Shown in pieces: positions 49,201 to 62,574 of a stretch of DNA of 64,000 bases. The position numbers and the translations under genes were made by a program. This DNA comes from Vanilla planifolia (taxonomy: Eukaryota; Streptophyta; Magnoliopsida; Asparagales; Orchidaceae): the NCBI GenBank assembly GCA_023846275.1, contig JAIUJO010002340.1, positions 95,001-159,000 on the forward strand, in the 5' to 3' direction. Positions within the stretch are counted from its first letter, which is position 1. The number at the start of each line of letters is the position of its first letter. The notes beneath the pieces are model-generated. The model was given only the letters and a program-made list of their open reading frames with translations, was not told the origin of the DNA and ran no database searches.

Positions 49201-52200
49201 GAGCTGAGCAGAGCAGACTATAGTAGAATATAAATGAGAAAAATAGAGTATTGTTTAATAGAGAATAACTAAGTTGAGTAGAGCAGAGCAAGGTTAGGCT
49301 AGGCTACGCTACGCTGGGTAAGGTTAGGCTAATCTAGGCTAGAATAAAGTAGATTAGAGTAGAGTAGAGCAAAGTTAGGCTAGGCTTGGCAAGGTTAGAG
49401 TAGAGTAGAGTAGAGTAGACAAGAGTAGAGTGGAGTATAGTAGAGTGAGGTTGGGCTAGGCTAGGCAATATGAGTTGAGTAGACTATAGTAGTACTATGT
49501 TAAGCTAGGCAAAGCTAGAGTATAGTAGAGCATAATAAAGTAGAGATGAGCAAAGCAGAGTTGAGCAGGGCATTGTAGAGCAGAGTTGAGCAGGGTTTTG
49601 TTAGGATATGCTAGGCTAGGTTAGGTAAGGTTAGGCTAGGCTAGTCCAAGCTAAGCCAGAGTAGGGTTAGGTTAAGCTAGGCTAGGCTAGGATAGGTTAA
49701 AGTAGAGTAGAGTATAGTAGAGCAGAGTTGAGTAATGTAGAGTTGAACAAAGCTAGGCTATGCTAGGCTAAGATATCCTTGGTTAGGCTAGGCTAGGCTA
49801 GGAATTACTAGAGTAGAGTAGAGTAGAGTAGAGCTCAGTTAGGCTAGGTTAGTCTTTGCTAGGCTAGGCTAAAGCAGAGTAGAGTAGAGTAGAGCAGAGT
49901 AGAGTAGAGCAGAATAAAGTAGAACAAAGTAATGTAGAGAAGAATTGAGTAGAGTAGAGTCAAGCTCAGTAGAGTTGAGTATAGTAGAGTAGGGTCGAGC
50001 TGAGCAGAGTTCATGAGAGCAAAGCAGAGTAGAGTGAAGCTAGGTTAGGTTAAGCTAAGCGAGGTTAAGCTAGGTTGGAGTAGAGCAGAGAAGAGTAGTC
50101 TATTACTGAGTAGAGCAGAGCTAGTTAAGCTAGGCTTAGCTAAGCAAAGCTAGGTTAGGCTGGCTAGAGTAGAGTATAGTGGAGTAGAGCTAGGTTAAGT
50201 TTTGCTTGGCTAGGCTAGGCTTTGCTAAAGTAGAGTAAAGCAGTATAGAGTAGGGTAGAGTAGAGTAGAGTAGAGCAAAGTAGATCAAAGTTGAGTAAGA
50301 TAGAGATGAGCAGCATAGAGTAGAGCAGAGTAGAGCATGGTTAGGCTAGGCTAAGCGAGGTGAAGCTAGGCTAGGTTAGGCTAGGTTAGAGAAAAGTAGA
50401 GTTTGGTATGTTAGAGTAGAGTAGAGCTAGGTTAGGTCAGGTTAGGCTAGGCGAATAGGGTAAAGTTGAGTAGATTAGAGTAAAGTAGACTATAGTACAG
50501 TAGAACAGAGTAGGCAGTGTAGAGTAGAGAAGAGAAGAGAAGAGTAGAGTAGAGTAGAGCGGAGCAGAGCAGAGAAAAGTAGAGTAGAGTATAGTAGAGC
50601 TTAGTTAGGCTAGTCTAGGCTGGAGTATAGTAGAGTAGAGTAGAGTAGAGTAGAGTAGATTAAAATAGAGTAGAGCAGGGTATAGTAGAGCATAGTATAG
50701 TTGTGTAGATTAGAGTAGAGCATAGTAGAGTGGAGTGGAGAGAGAAGAATAGAGTAGAGTAGAGGAGAGCAGAGGAGACCAGAGCAAAGGTGAAGAGAGC
50801 TAGGTGGAGTAGAGTATAATAGAGCAGAATAGAGCAGAGCAGAGAAGAGGAGTATAGAGTAAAGAAGATAAGTGTAGAGTGGAGTAGAGTAGAGTAGACC
50901 AAGGTTTGGATAGGTTAGGTTAGGCTAGGGTAGGCTAGGCTGAGTTAGGCTAGAGTAGAGTAAAGTGGAGCCGAGTATAGCTAGATTAGGTTAGGCAAGG
51001 CTAGGTTAAGCTAGGCTAGAGTAGATTAAAGTAGAGTAGTGTAAAGTAGAATAGAGTAAAGTAGAGTAGAATAGAGTAGAGTATAGTAAAGTAGAGTAGA
51101 ATAGAGTAGATTAGAGTGGAGTAGAGTAGAGCTAGGTTGGGCTAAGGTAGGGTTGGCTTAGGTAGCATAGGCTAGGATAGGTTAGGCTAGTGTAGAGTGG
51201 AGTAGAGTAGAGTAGAGTAGAGTATAGCAGAGTATAGTAGAGTAGAGAAGGGTAGAGCAGGGCATAAAATAGTAGAGTAGAGTACAGTAGAGGAGAGCAG
51301 AGTAGAGCATAATAAGGTAGCTTAGAGTTGAGCAAAGAAGAGTAGAGCTAGGATAGGTTAGGCTAGGCTAGGCTAGAGTAGAGTAGAATAGAGTAGAGTA
51401 GAGTAGAGTAGAGTAGAGTAGAGTAGAGTAAAGTGGAGCATAGTAGAGTAGAGTAGAGTAGAGCTAGGTTAGGCTAGGCAAGGCTAGGCTAGGTTAGGCT
51501 AAGTAGGAGTAGAGTATAGTAGAGTAGAGTATAGGAGGGTAGAGTATAGTAAAGCTAGGTTAGGGCAGGCTAAGGTAGGCTAAGCTTTGCCAATGTAGAG
51601 TAGAGCAAAGAAGAGCATAGCAGAGCTATGTAGAGTAGAGCAAAATAGAGTAGAGCTGAGCATAGTCGAGTAGAGCAGAGTAGAGAAGAGTGAGGTTAGG
51701 CTAGGCTAGGCTAGGCTGGAGTCGAGTAAAGTAGTGTAGAGCAGAGTATAGTAGAGTAGTGCTAGGTTTTGTTAGGTTAGGTTAGGATAAAGTAAAGTAG
51801 AGTAGAGTATAGTAGAGTAGAGCATAGCATAGCAGAGCTACGTAGAGTAGAGTATGGTAGAGTAGAGAAAAGCAAAGTAGAGAAGATTAGAGTAGGGCTA
51901 GGCTAGAGAAAATTAGAGTAGAGTAGAGTAGAGTAGAGCAAAGTAGAGTAAAGTAGATCTTGGTTAGGAAAGGTTAGGCTAAACTATGCTAGGGTAAAGT
52001 AGAGTAGAGTATAGTAGAATAGAGTAGAGCAAAGTAGAGTAAAGTAGAACAGAGTAGAGTAGTGCAGAGTAGAGCAAAGTAGAGCAGAGTAGAATGGAGT
52101 AGAACTAGGTCAAGCTATGTTATGCAATGCAAGGCTAGGCTAGAGTAGAGTAAAATAGAGCTAAGTTAGGTTAGGAAAGGATAAGCAAGGTTAAAGTAGT

Positions 52201-55180
52201 GTAGAGTAGAATTGAGTAGAGTGGAGTTGAGCTAGGTTTGGTCAAGCTAAGCTAAGCTAGGTTAGGCTAGAGTAGAGTATTAGAGTATAGTAGAGTAGAG
52301 TAGAGTAGAGTATACCTTAAGCTAGGTTAAGCTATGTTAGAGTAGAGTAGAGTGGAGGAGAGTAAAGTAGGGTAGAGCAGAGTAGGGCTGAGTAGAGTAG
52401 AGCAGAGCAGAGCTGAGCTGAGCAAAACAGAGTAGAGCTGAGCAAAGCAAAGTAGAGCAAAGTAGAGAAGAGCAAAGAGGAGTAGAGTAGAGCAGAGCAG
52501 AGCAAAGCATAGTAGTGTAGAGCAGAACAAAGCAGAGAATAGCAAAGCAGTGTAGAGGAGAGCAGAGCAAGGTTAGGCTAAGCTATGCTAAAGTAGAATA
52601 GAGTAGTGTAAAGTAGGGTAGAGTAGAGTAGACTAGAGCTAGGCTTGGCTAGGCCAAACTTTGTAAGATTAAAGTAGAGTAGAGTAGAGTAGAGAAGAGT
52701 AGACTAGAGTAGAGTTGAGTAAAGTAGTGTTGAGTAGAGTAGAATAGTGCTAAGTTAAGTTGGGCTAAGTTAGGCTATGCTAGGCTAGCTTACGCTAGGG
52801 TAGGCTAGACTATGCAAGAGTGGAGTAGGGTATAGTGGACTAGAGTAGACCAGAGCTACGTTAGGCTAGGCTAGGCTAGGAAAGGCTAGAGTAGAGTAGA
52901 GTAGAGTAGGGCAAAGCAGTATTGAGTAGAGATGAGTAGAATAGAGTAGAGTAGAGTAGAGAAGAGCTAACTTTGGCAATGCTTGGCTAGGGTAGGCAAG
53001 CATAGGCTTGGCTAGGCTAAGTTAGAGTAGAGTAGGGTAGAGCAGAGCAAAGGAGAGCATAAAAGAGTAGAGTTGGTATAATAGATCTAGGGTAGGCAAA
53101 GCTAGCCTTGGCTAGAGTACAGTAGAGTAAAGCTAGGTTAAGGTAAGCTAGGCTAGACTATAGAGTAGGGTAGAGTAGAGTAGAGTAGAGTAGAGTAGAG
53201 TAGATCAGAGAAGGGCAAATAATAGTAGAGAAGAGTTGAGCATAATAAAGCAGAGTAGAGCTAGCTTATGCTAGGATTGCCAAGGCTAGGCAAGGCTAAG
53301 CTAGAGTGGAGTAGTGTAGAGTAGAGTAGAGTATAACAAAGCTTGGTTAGGTAAGGTTAGGTTAGAGTGGAGTAGAGTAGAGAAAAGTAGAGTAGAGAAG
53401 AGATGGACAATGAAGAGTACAATAGAGTAGAAAACAGTAGAGAAGAGCAAAGCAAAGCAAGGTTAGGTAGGCTAAGTTATGCTAGGCTTGGTTCGAGTAG
53501 AGTAGAGTAGAACTAGGTTTAGTTAGGCTAGGCTAAGCAAGGATAGAGTAGAGTAGAGTAGAATAGAGTAGTGTAGAGTAGAGCTTATTTAGGGTAGGCG
53601 AGGCTAGGCTAGGTTAAGCTAGGCTAGGCTAAGCGAAAGTAGAGTAGAGTTTAGTAGAGTACAATAGAGTAGAGTTGAGCAGAGTAGAGTAGAGTTAGGT
53701 TAGGCTAGGCTAAACTAGGCTAGGTTTGTGTAAAATAGAGTAGAGTAGTATAGAGCTTAAAAGAGTAGAGGGGAGCTAAGTAGAGCTGAGTAGAGCAGAG
53801 CAGAGTAAGGTAGAGAAGAGTAGAGTAGAGTAGAGTAGGGAAAATTAAAGTAGAGCAGAGCAAAGCAGAGAAAGGCTTGGTTAAGCTAGGATAAGCTAGG
53901 CTAAGCTTGGCAAGGCTAGGCTTGAGTTGAGTAGAGTAAGGTAGAGCAAGGTTAGGTTAGGTTAAGCTAGCCTAGGTTTGAGTGGAGTAGAATAAAGTAG
54001 AGTAGAGTGGAGTTAAGTAGAGCTATGTTAGGCTAAGCAAGGCTAGACTAAGGTAGGCTAGGCTAGAGTAGAGTAGAGTAGAGTAAAGTAGAGGTTCATT
54101 AGGCTAGGCTAGGCTACAGTAGAGTAGAATAGAGTAGAGTTGAGTAGAGCATAATAAAGTAGAATAGAGCAAAGCAAAGCAGAGTAAAGTAGGTAAAGTA
54201 GAGTAGAGCAAAGAAGAGCAGAGGAGAGCAGAGTAGAGCAGAGTAGAGCGAGGTTAGGCTAAGCTAGGTAGGGCTAGGCTAGGTTAGAGTTTAGTTGAGT
54301 AGAGTAGAGTATAGTATAGTAGAGTAGAGTAGAGTAGAGTATTATATAGTATAATATTGTAGATTTAAGTAGAGTAGAGTAAGGTTAGGCTAGGTTACGT
54401 AAGGCTAGGCTACGCTAGGCTAGGTTAGACTAGGCTAGGGTAGAGTAGAGTACAGTAAACTAGAGTAGAGTAGAGTAAAGCAATATAGAGCTGAGTAAAG
54501 CAGAGCAGAGCAGAGTAGAACAGAGCAAAGCAAGGCAAAGTGGAGTAGAGCTAAGAAAAGTAGAGAAGAGTTTAGTAGAGTAGAGTAAAGTAGAGCTAGG
54601 TTAGTCTAGGCTAGGCTAGATAGAGTTTAGTAGAGTAAAATAGAGTAGAGCTACGTAGGTTAGGGTAGGCTAAGCTAGGCTCAGTTAGGTAGAGTAGAGT
54701 AGAGTGGAGTAAAGTAGAGTAGAATAAAGTAGAATATAATAGAGTAGAGTAGAGTATAGCAGAGTAAGTTAGAGTATAGCTAGTATAGGCTAGAGTAGAG
54801 TATTGTAGAGTAGAGTAGAGTAGTGTAGAGTAGAACTATGTTAGGCTATGCTAGAGTACAATTGAGCATTGTAGAGTAGCGTAGGGCAAAGTAGAGAAGA
54901 GTAATGCAGAATAAAGCATAGTATAGTAGAGCAGAGAAGCGCAAAGTAGAGCAGAGAAAAGTAGAGTAAAGTAGAGCAAGGTTATGCTATGTTAGGCTAA
55001 GCTAGGCTAGGCTAGAGTAGAGTGGAGTAGATTGGTTTAGAATAGAGTATAGCTAGGTTATGTTCGACAAGGCTAAGCTAAACAAGGCAAGTGTAGAATT
55101 GAGTGGAGTATAGTAGAGTAGAGTATAGTAGTGCATAGTATAGTAGAGTGGAGAAGAATAGGAAAGAGCATAGCAAAGTT

Positions 55181-55238
55181 GAGTAGAGTAGAGTAGAGTA
55201 GAGTAGAGTAGAGTAGAGTAGAGTAGAGTAGAGTAGAG
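55181..55238 (+). repeat. Longest uninterrupted TAGAG run noticed
   Basis: About 11.5 perfect pentamers occur without a substitution. Other clean runs of roughly 40 bp lie at 31331-31371, 51391-51430 and 60424-60464. Such runs are the youngest-looking parts of the A blocks. Confidence 0.85.
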
Positions 55239-58200
55239 CTAGGTTAAGCTAGGCTAGGCTAGAGTAGAGTTGAGTAGTGTAGTGTAGAGTAGAGTAGAGC
55301 TGAGCTAGGTTTGGTTTGGAAAGGTGAGGATAGGCTTGGCTAGGCTAAGTTAAGCTAGATAAGGCTAGAATAGTAGAGTAGAGTTGAGCTAGTTTAGGAT
55401 AGCTAGAGTATAGTAGAGTGGAGTAGAGTAGAATAGAGCAGATCAAAGTAGTGCATAGTAGAGCAGAGTAGAGCAAAGCTAAGTATAGTAGAGCATAGCA
55501 TAGTAGAGCAGAGATGTGTAGAGCTGAGCTGAGTAGAGCAAAATATAATAGAGGATAGGAGAGTAGCATAGAGAAGAGAAAAGCAGAGTAAAGTATAATA
55601 GAGTAGAGAAGAGTAGTGCTAGGTTAGGCTAGGCTAGATAAGGATAGAGTATATTAGAGTAGAGTAGTGTAGAATAATGTATAGTAGAGCTACATTTGCC
55701 TAAGGTAGTCTTGGCCAGGGTAGGCTAGCTTAGACTAGGCTAGAGTAGAGTAGAGCAGAGTAGAGTTAGTTTAGGCTAGGCTAGGCTAGGCTAAACTAGG
55801 CTAGAGTTGAGAAAAGTAGAGTAGAATAGAGAAGAGTAGAATAGAGTAAAGCAGAGTAGAGCAGAGCAGAGTAGAGTAGAGCAAAGTAGAGTAGAACAGA
55901 GTAGAGTAGAGTAGACAAGAGTAGAGTTGAGCAAAGAAGAGCAGAGTAGAGCAAAGTAGAGTAGAGAATAGTAGAGTAGAGCATAGCAGAGCTATGTTAG
56001 GTGGGGCTAGTTAAGCTAGGCTAGGCTAAGGGTAGTGTATAGTAGAGTAGAGTAGATTAGAGTATAGTAGAGCTGAGTTAGGTTAGGTTAGGCTATGCTA
56101 GGCTAGGCTAGGTTTGGCTAGAGTAGAGTAATATTGTATAGTAGAGTAGAGTAAAGCTAGGTTAGGCTAAGCTAGGCTAGGCTAGGCTAGGCTACTCTCG
56201 ATTAGAGTAGAGTACAATACAGTAGAATATAGTGGAGTAGAGTATAGTGTAGTATAACAGAGCAAATAAGAGCTTGGTTAGGCTAGGCTAGAGTAGAGCA
56301 GAGTAGAGTAGTGCGAGGTTAGCTTAGGCTAGTTAAGGCTAGACTAGGCTAAAGTAGAGTAGATCTGAGCAGAGCTCAGAAGAGTAGAGTGTAGCACTTC
56401 ATGACAGAGTGGAGAAAAGCAGAGTAAAACAGAATAGTGTAGAGTAGAGTAGAGCAAACTATAGTAGGGTAGAGGTTCATTAGGCTAGGCTATGTTATGT
56501 TAGGCTAAGCTAGAGTAGAGTAGAGTAGAGAAAACAAAAGCAGAGCTTGCTTTGGTTAGTTTAGGCTAGGATAGGTTAGAGTATAGTAGAGTACAATACA
56601 GTAGAGTAAAGCTAGGTTAGGCTAGGCTAGGATAGGCTTGGTAAGGCTAGAGTAGAGTATAGCTGAGTAAAGTAGAGTAAAGAAAAGCTAGGTTAGGTTG
56701 GGCTAGGCAAGAGTATTATAAAGTAGAGTAAAGTAGAGTAGAGTAGAGCAGAACAGAGCAAAGTAAAGTAGAGTGAAGGAGAGCAGAGAAGAGTAGAGTT
56801 GAGTAGAGTAGAGTAGAGCTTGGTTAGGCTAGGCTAGGTTAGGCGAGGCTAGAGTAGACTAGACTAGAGTAGAGTAGATGTAGGTTAGGCTAGGCTCAGT
56901 TAGAGTAGATTATAGTAGATTAGAGTAGAGTAGAGTAGATTAAAGTAGGGTAGAGCTAAGTTAGGCTAGGCATGGATAGGTTATGCTAGGCTAGAGAAGG
57001 CTAGGTTGGACTAGGCTAGAGTAGAGTAAACTAGAGTAGATTAGGATATAATAGAGTAGAGCTAGGTTAGACTAGGCTAGGCTAGGCTAAACTCGGGTAG
57101 GGTAGAGTAAAATTAAGTAGAGTAAAATATAGTAGATGAAAGTAGTGTAGAGTAGTGGAGAAGAGAGTAAAGAAGAGGAGAACAAAGCATAACAGACCAG
57201 AGTAGAGAAGAGCACAACAGTGGAGTAAAGCAGTGTAAAGCAGAGTAGAGTAGAGCTAGGTTAGGCAAAGCTAGGCTAGGCTAGGTTGAAATGGAGTAGA
57301 GTATAGTAGAGTAGAGTAGAGTTGAGTATAATAGAGTAGAGTATAGTATAGTAGAGTATAGTATTATAGAGTAGAGTATAGCTAAGTTAGGCTATGCTAG
57401 GCCAGGCTAAGTTAGGCTAGGCTAGGTTAGGCAAGACAAGAATATAGTAGAGTGGAGTAGAGTGGAGTATAGTAAAGTAGAGTAGAACAAGGTTAGGTTA
57501 TGCTAGCAGAGGTTAGGCTAAGCTAAAGTAGAGTATTATAGACTAGAGTAGACAAGAATAGATCAGGATAGACTAGAGTAGAGTAGAGTAGAGCATAGTA
57601 GAGTGAAGCATAATATAGCAGAGTAGAGCAGAGCAAAGATGAGATAAGCAAAGTAGAGTAGAGCATGGTTAAACTATGCAAGTCTAGGCGAGGCTATGCC
57701 TGCCTAGGCTAGGCTAGAGTAGAGTAGATTAGAGTAGAGTACAGTAGAGCTAGGTTAGGCTAGGCTAGGCTATGCTTTGTTAGAGTTTTTTACAATAGAG
57801 TAAAGCAGAGTAGAGTAGAATAGACTAGAGTAGAGTAGAGTTGAGTTGATTTGAGTAGAGTAGGGTAGAGTAGAGTAGAGTAGAGTGGAGTAGAGGTAGG
57901 TTAGGCTAGGTTAGGCTCAGGTAGGCGAGGATAGGAAATAGCAGAGTAGAGTATAGTAGAGCTAGGTTAGGCTAGGCTAAACAAGAATACAATAAAGTAG
58001 AGTAAAGTAAAGCAGAGTAGGGCAGAGGTAGGTAGATTAGAGTAGAGCTAGGATAGCTTTGGCTAGGCTAGGCTAAACTAGGCTAGGCTAACCTAGGCTA
58101 AAGTAGGATAGAGTAGAGTAGAGTAGAGTAGCAGAATGTAGAGTAGAGCTAGGTTAGGTTAAGTTTAGCTAGGCTAGGCTAGGCTAAGTTTGGCTAGGCT

Positions 58201-58888
58201 AGGCTAGAAAAGAGTAGAGTATAATAGAGTAGAGTAGAGTGGAATAGAGTAGAGCTAGGTTAGGTTAGATTAGGCTGGGCTAGGTTAGAGTACAATAGAG
58301 TAGTGTAGAGTAGAGTAGGGCAAAGGAAAGAAGAGCATAATAGAATACAATAGGGCAAAGCAGAATCGAATAGAGTAGAGTAGAGTAGAGAAGAGTAGAG
58401 TAGAGCTTGGTCAGCCTAAGCTAAGTTAGGCTATGCTAGGGTAGGCTAGAGTAGAATACAGAAGAGAAGAGCTAAAAGAAGCTAAATAAGGTTAGAGTAG
58501 AGTAGAGTAGAATATAATATAATGAAGTACAATATAGTAGAGTAGTGTAGAGTAGAGTTAGGTTAGGCTAGGCTAGGGTAAGCTATACTAAGCTTTTCTA
58601 GAATAGAGTAGGGTAGAGTAGAGTAGCGTAGTGAAGAGTAGAGCAGAGCAAAGCTTGGTTAGGCTAGGCTATTCTAAGTTAGGCCTTGCTAGAGTAGAGT
58701 AGAGTAGAGTAGAAAAGAGTAGAGTAAAGTAGTGCAGAGAACAACAGAGAAGTGCTAAGTAGAGGAGAGCAGAGTAGAGAAAAGCAGAGCAGAGTTGAGC
58801 AGAGTAGAGCAAAGCATAGTAGAGTTACGTTACATTAAGTAATACTTAGTGAGGCTAGGCTAGGCTAGGTTAGAGTAGAGTAGAGTAG

Positions 58889-58952
58889 AATATAGTATAG
58901 TAGAGTATAGTATAGTACAATATAGTATAATATAATATAGTATAGTATAATA
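58889..58952 (+). repeat. TATAG/TATAA block within the pentamer array, right partner
   Basis: This is the longest TATAG-class block seen, with several TAATATAATATAG steps. It follows TAAGTAATACTT at 58836 and pairs with 39366-39400. It is longer than its partner, so it expanded or contracted after duplication. Confidence 0.85.
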
Positions 58953-60819
58953 AAGTAGAGTAAAGCTAGGTTAGGCTAGGCTAGGTTAGTCTAAGCTAGG
59001 CTAGGCTAGAGTAGAGTATGGTATTGCTAGGTTAGGTTAGGCTAGGCTAGGCTAGTGTTTAGTAGAGTATAATAAAGTAGAGTTGAGTTGAATACAGAAG
59101 AGTAGGGCAGAGTGAAACAGAGTAGAGCAGGGTTAATTTAGGCTAAACTAGGTTAGAGTATAGTAGAGCTAGGTTAGGCAAGGCTAGGTGAGGTTAGAAT
59201 ACAGAGAGTAGACTAGAGTAGGAGAGCAAAGCAGAGTAGAGCAGAGTGCAACATTGTAGAGTAGAGTATAACATAATAGAGTAGAGCAGAATCGAATAGA
59301 GAAAAGCAAAGCAGAGTTAAGCAAAGCTGAGTAGAGCAGAGTAAATTTGAGCAAACCAAGGCTAGGCTAGAGTCAAATAGAGTAGAGTTGAGTAGAAGAG
59401 GATAGAGTGTAGTAAAGTGGAGTACAATAAGGTTAGGCTAGGTTAGAGTAGAGCAAAATAGAGTGGAGTAGAGAAAGGTTTAGCTAGGCTAGGCTTGTAT
59501 AGGTTAAGCTAAGTTATGCAAGGTTAGAGTGGAGTATAGTAGGAGTATAATAGAGTAGAGTAGAGTAAAGTAGAGCTAGATTACATTAGGCTATGCAAAA
59601 GTATTTTAGAGTAGAGTAGAGCAGAGTAGAATAGACCAAACTAGAGCAGAGTAGTGCAGAGCAGAGCTTAGAAGAGTTAGGTTAGGCTATGCTAGGTGAG
59701 GCTAGGTAGGGCTAGGATGGGCTAGGCTAAGCTAGGCTAGAATAGAGCAGAGCTACATTAGGCTAGGTGAAGCTAGGTTAAAGTATAGTAGGGTAAAGTA
59801 GAGTTAGTAGAGTCGAGTAGTATAGAGCTAGGTTAGGCTAAGCTAGGCTAGGTTAGAGTAAACTAGAGTATAGTAGAGTAGAGTAGAGTAGAGCTCGGTT
59901 ATGCTAAACTAGGGTAGGCTATTAAAGGCTAGAGCAAAGTAGAGTAGAGTGGAGTAGAATAGAGAAGAGCAGAGCAGAGTAGAGCAAAGAAGAGTAGAGA
60001 GAGCATAAAAGAGTAGAGCAGAACATAGCCAAGTTGAGTAGAGTAGAGCACAGTAGAGTAGAGCTAGGTTATGCTAAGCAAGGATAGGTTATGTAATGTA
60101 ATGTAGGGTAGAGTAGAATAGAGTAGAGTAGAGTAGAGCAAGGTTAGGCTAAGTTAGGTTAAGTCAGGTTAGGCAACACTAGAGTAAAGTATAGTAAAGT
60201 AGAGTAGAGTAGAGTAAAGTATAGCTAGGTTAGGCGAGGTCAGAGTAGAGTAGAGTAGAATAAAATAAATTAGAGCTAAGTTTTTTTAAGGTAGGTTTGG
60301 CTAGGCTATGCTAAGCTAGAGTAAAGTATCATAAATTAGAGTAAAGTAGGGTAAAGTATAGTAAAGTAGAGCAAAGTAGAGTAAAGTAGAGCTATGTTTG
60401 GTTAGGCTAGCCTACAGTAGGGTAGAGTAGAGTAGAGTAGAGTAGAGTAGAGTAGAGTAGAGTATTGTAGAGTAGAGGAGAGTATAGTAGAACTGAGCAA
60501 AGCTGAGCTGAGCTGAGTAGAGTTAGGTTATGCAAAGCTAAGCAATGGTAGGCTTGGCTAGGCTAAGCTAGGAGAGTAGTGTAGAGTAGATCTAGGTTGG
60601 GCTAAGTTTGATTAGAGCGGAGTAGAGTAGAATAGAGTATAATAGAGTAGAGTAGTGTTGAGCTAGTTTATGCTAGGCTTGAGTCTAGTAGAGAAGGTTA
60701 GAGTAGAGTAGATTAGAATAGAGTAGAATAGACTAGAGTAGAGTATAGTAAAGCATAGTATAGAAGAGTGGAGTAAAGTAGAGCTAAGTTAGGCTTGGTT
60801 AAGCTAGGTTAGGCTGGGT

Positions 60820-61330
60820 TAGAGTAGAGTAGGGTAGGGTATAGTGTAGTAGAGCAGAGCTAGGTTAGGTAAGGTTAGGCCTGCTAGGCTAGGCTAGGCT
60901 AGGATAGGCTTTGCCATAACAAAATAAAGTAGAGCAGAGAAGAGCAGGGTAGAGTAGAGTAGAGCAAATAAAAGTAACATAGGGTAGAGCAGAGTAGAGC
61001 AGAGCAGAGCCGAGCAGAGATAGGTTAGTCTAGGTTAAGTTAGGGAAAGCTAGGCTAGGCTAGAATTTAGTAGAGTAGAGTTGAGGTAGTTTAGGATAAG
61101 AAAGGCAATGCTAGAGTAGAGTAGTGTAGAGTAGAGTAGAGTAGAGTGTAGCAAAATGGAGTATAATAAGTAGAGTAGAGTAGAGCAGAGTATAGTAGAG
61201 TAGAGCAAAGACAAGTAGAGTAGAGCTAAGTTAGGATTTGTGTGGCTAAAGCAGAGTAGAGCAGAGTAAAGAAGATCTTAGTTAGGCTAAGCTAGGTTAT
61301 ACAAGGCTAAACTAGGCTATAGTAGAGCAG
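60820..61330 (+). repeat. Possible third copy of the 51.5-52.0 kb segment
   Basis: CTTTGCCA at 60909 matches 51585 (spacing 9324), and AGATCT followed by T(T/G)GTTAGG-like text at 61273 matches 51955 (spacing 9318). The text before the first landmark is similar too. Two landmarks with nearly equal spacing are suggestive, but the copies are diverged. Confidence 0.5.
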
Positions 61331-62574
61331 ATCAATGTAGAGCAGCACAGAGCAGAGCATAACAGAATAGAACAGAGTAGAGTAGACCAAACCAGCACTG
61401 AGCTAGAGTAAAGTAGAATAGAGTGGAGTAGAGTAGAGTAGAGCTAGGTAAGGATATGGTAGGCTAGGCTAAGTTAGAGTTGAGTAGAGTAGAATAAAGT
61501 AGAGTATAGCTAGGCTAGGCTTGAGTAGGGTAGAGTAGAGTAGAGTAGAGTATAGTAGAGTAGAGTAGAGTAGGGTAGAGTATAGTACAATAGAGCTCGT
61601 TTTGGTTGAGTTAAAGTAGGTTAGGCTAGGCTAGGTTTGCATAAGCTAGGCTAGGCTAGATTAGAGAAGAGTAGAGTAGAGTAGAGTAGAGTAGAGTAGA
61701 GCAGGGTAGAGTAGAGCTAAGTTAGGCTAAACTTGGCTAAGCTAGAGTAGAGTAGAGTAGAGTACAGCTGAGTAGAGAAGAGTAGAGAAGAACAGATCAG
61801 AATAATGTAGAGTAGAGTAGAGTAGAGTGGATCAGAGCAAAGTAGATCAGAGTAGAGTACAGTAAAGTATAGCATAGTAGAGCTAAGTTAGGCTAGGCTA
61901 GGTTATGCTTGCCTAGGTTAGGCAAGGTTAGGCTAGGCTAGGTTAGAGTAGAGTAGAGTAGAGCCAAGAATTATAGAGTAGAGTATAGTAGATTAGAGTT
62001 GATTAGAGCTACGTTAGGCATGGCAAAGCTAGGAGAGGCTATGTTAAGCTATGCTATGTAAGACTTGGCTAGGCTAAGCTACAGTAGAGTAGAGGAGAGT
62101 ATAATAAAGTAGAGTAGAGGTAGGTTAGGCTAAGCCAAGCTAGGCTAAGCAATAATAAAGATTAAGAAAGAGTAGAGGAGAGCAAAGTAAAGCAGAGGAG
62201 AGTAGAGTAGAGTAGAGAAGAGCATAACAAAGAAGAGCAGAATAAAGCAGAGCTAGGTTAGGCTAAGAAAGTATTAGCTAGTCATGGCTAGGTTAGGATA
62301 GGCAAGGCTTGGCTTGAGTAGAGTATAGTAGAGTAGAGTAAAGCTTGGTTAGGTTAGACAAGATAAGGTTAGAGTAGAGAAGAGTAAAGTTGAGTAGAGT
62401 AGAGTATAATAGAATAGAGCTAGGTTAGACTAAGCTAGGCTAGGTCAGGCTAGAGTACAGTAGAGTGTAGTAAAGCTTGATTAAGAAAGGCTAGGCGAGA
62501 TTAGAGTAGAGTAGACTAGACTAGACTAGACTATAGTAGAGTAGACTAAAGTTGAGTGAATTAGAGTAGAGTAG

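Larger units (their letters stand above)
49380..59260 (+). repeat. Long-range duplication, right copy, second part
   Basis: This is the partner of 29765-39740. The longest minus-strand open stretches of the two copies also fall in step (32582-32839 with 52327-52570, 35822-36139 with 55796-55984, 30860-31091 with 50660-50902). That is expected if the blocks are copies, and it does not indicate coding. Confidence 0.85.

Noticed and set aside
14861..55984. Many minus-strand open frames rich in Leu, Tyr, Ser, Thr and Cys, read as membrane proteins
   Set aside because: They are the translation of CTCTA-type repeats, identical in all frames, and their lengths follow the spacing of B blocks that carry stops.
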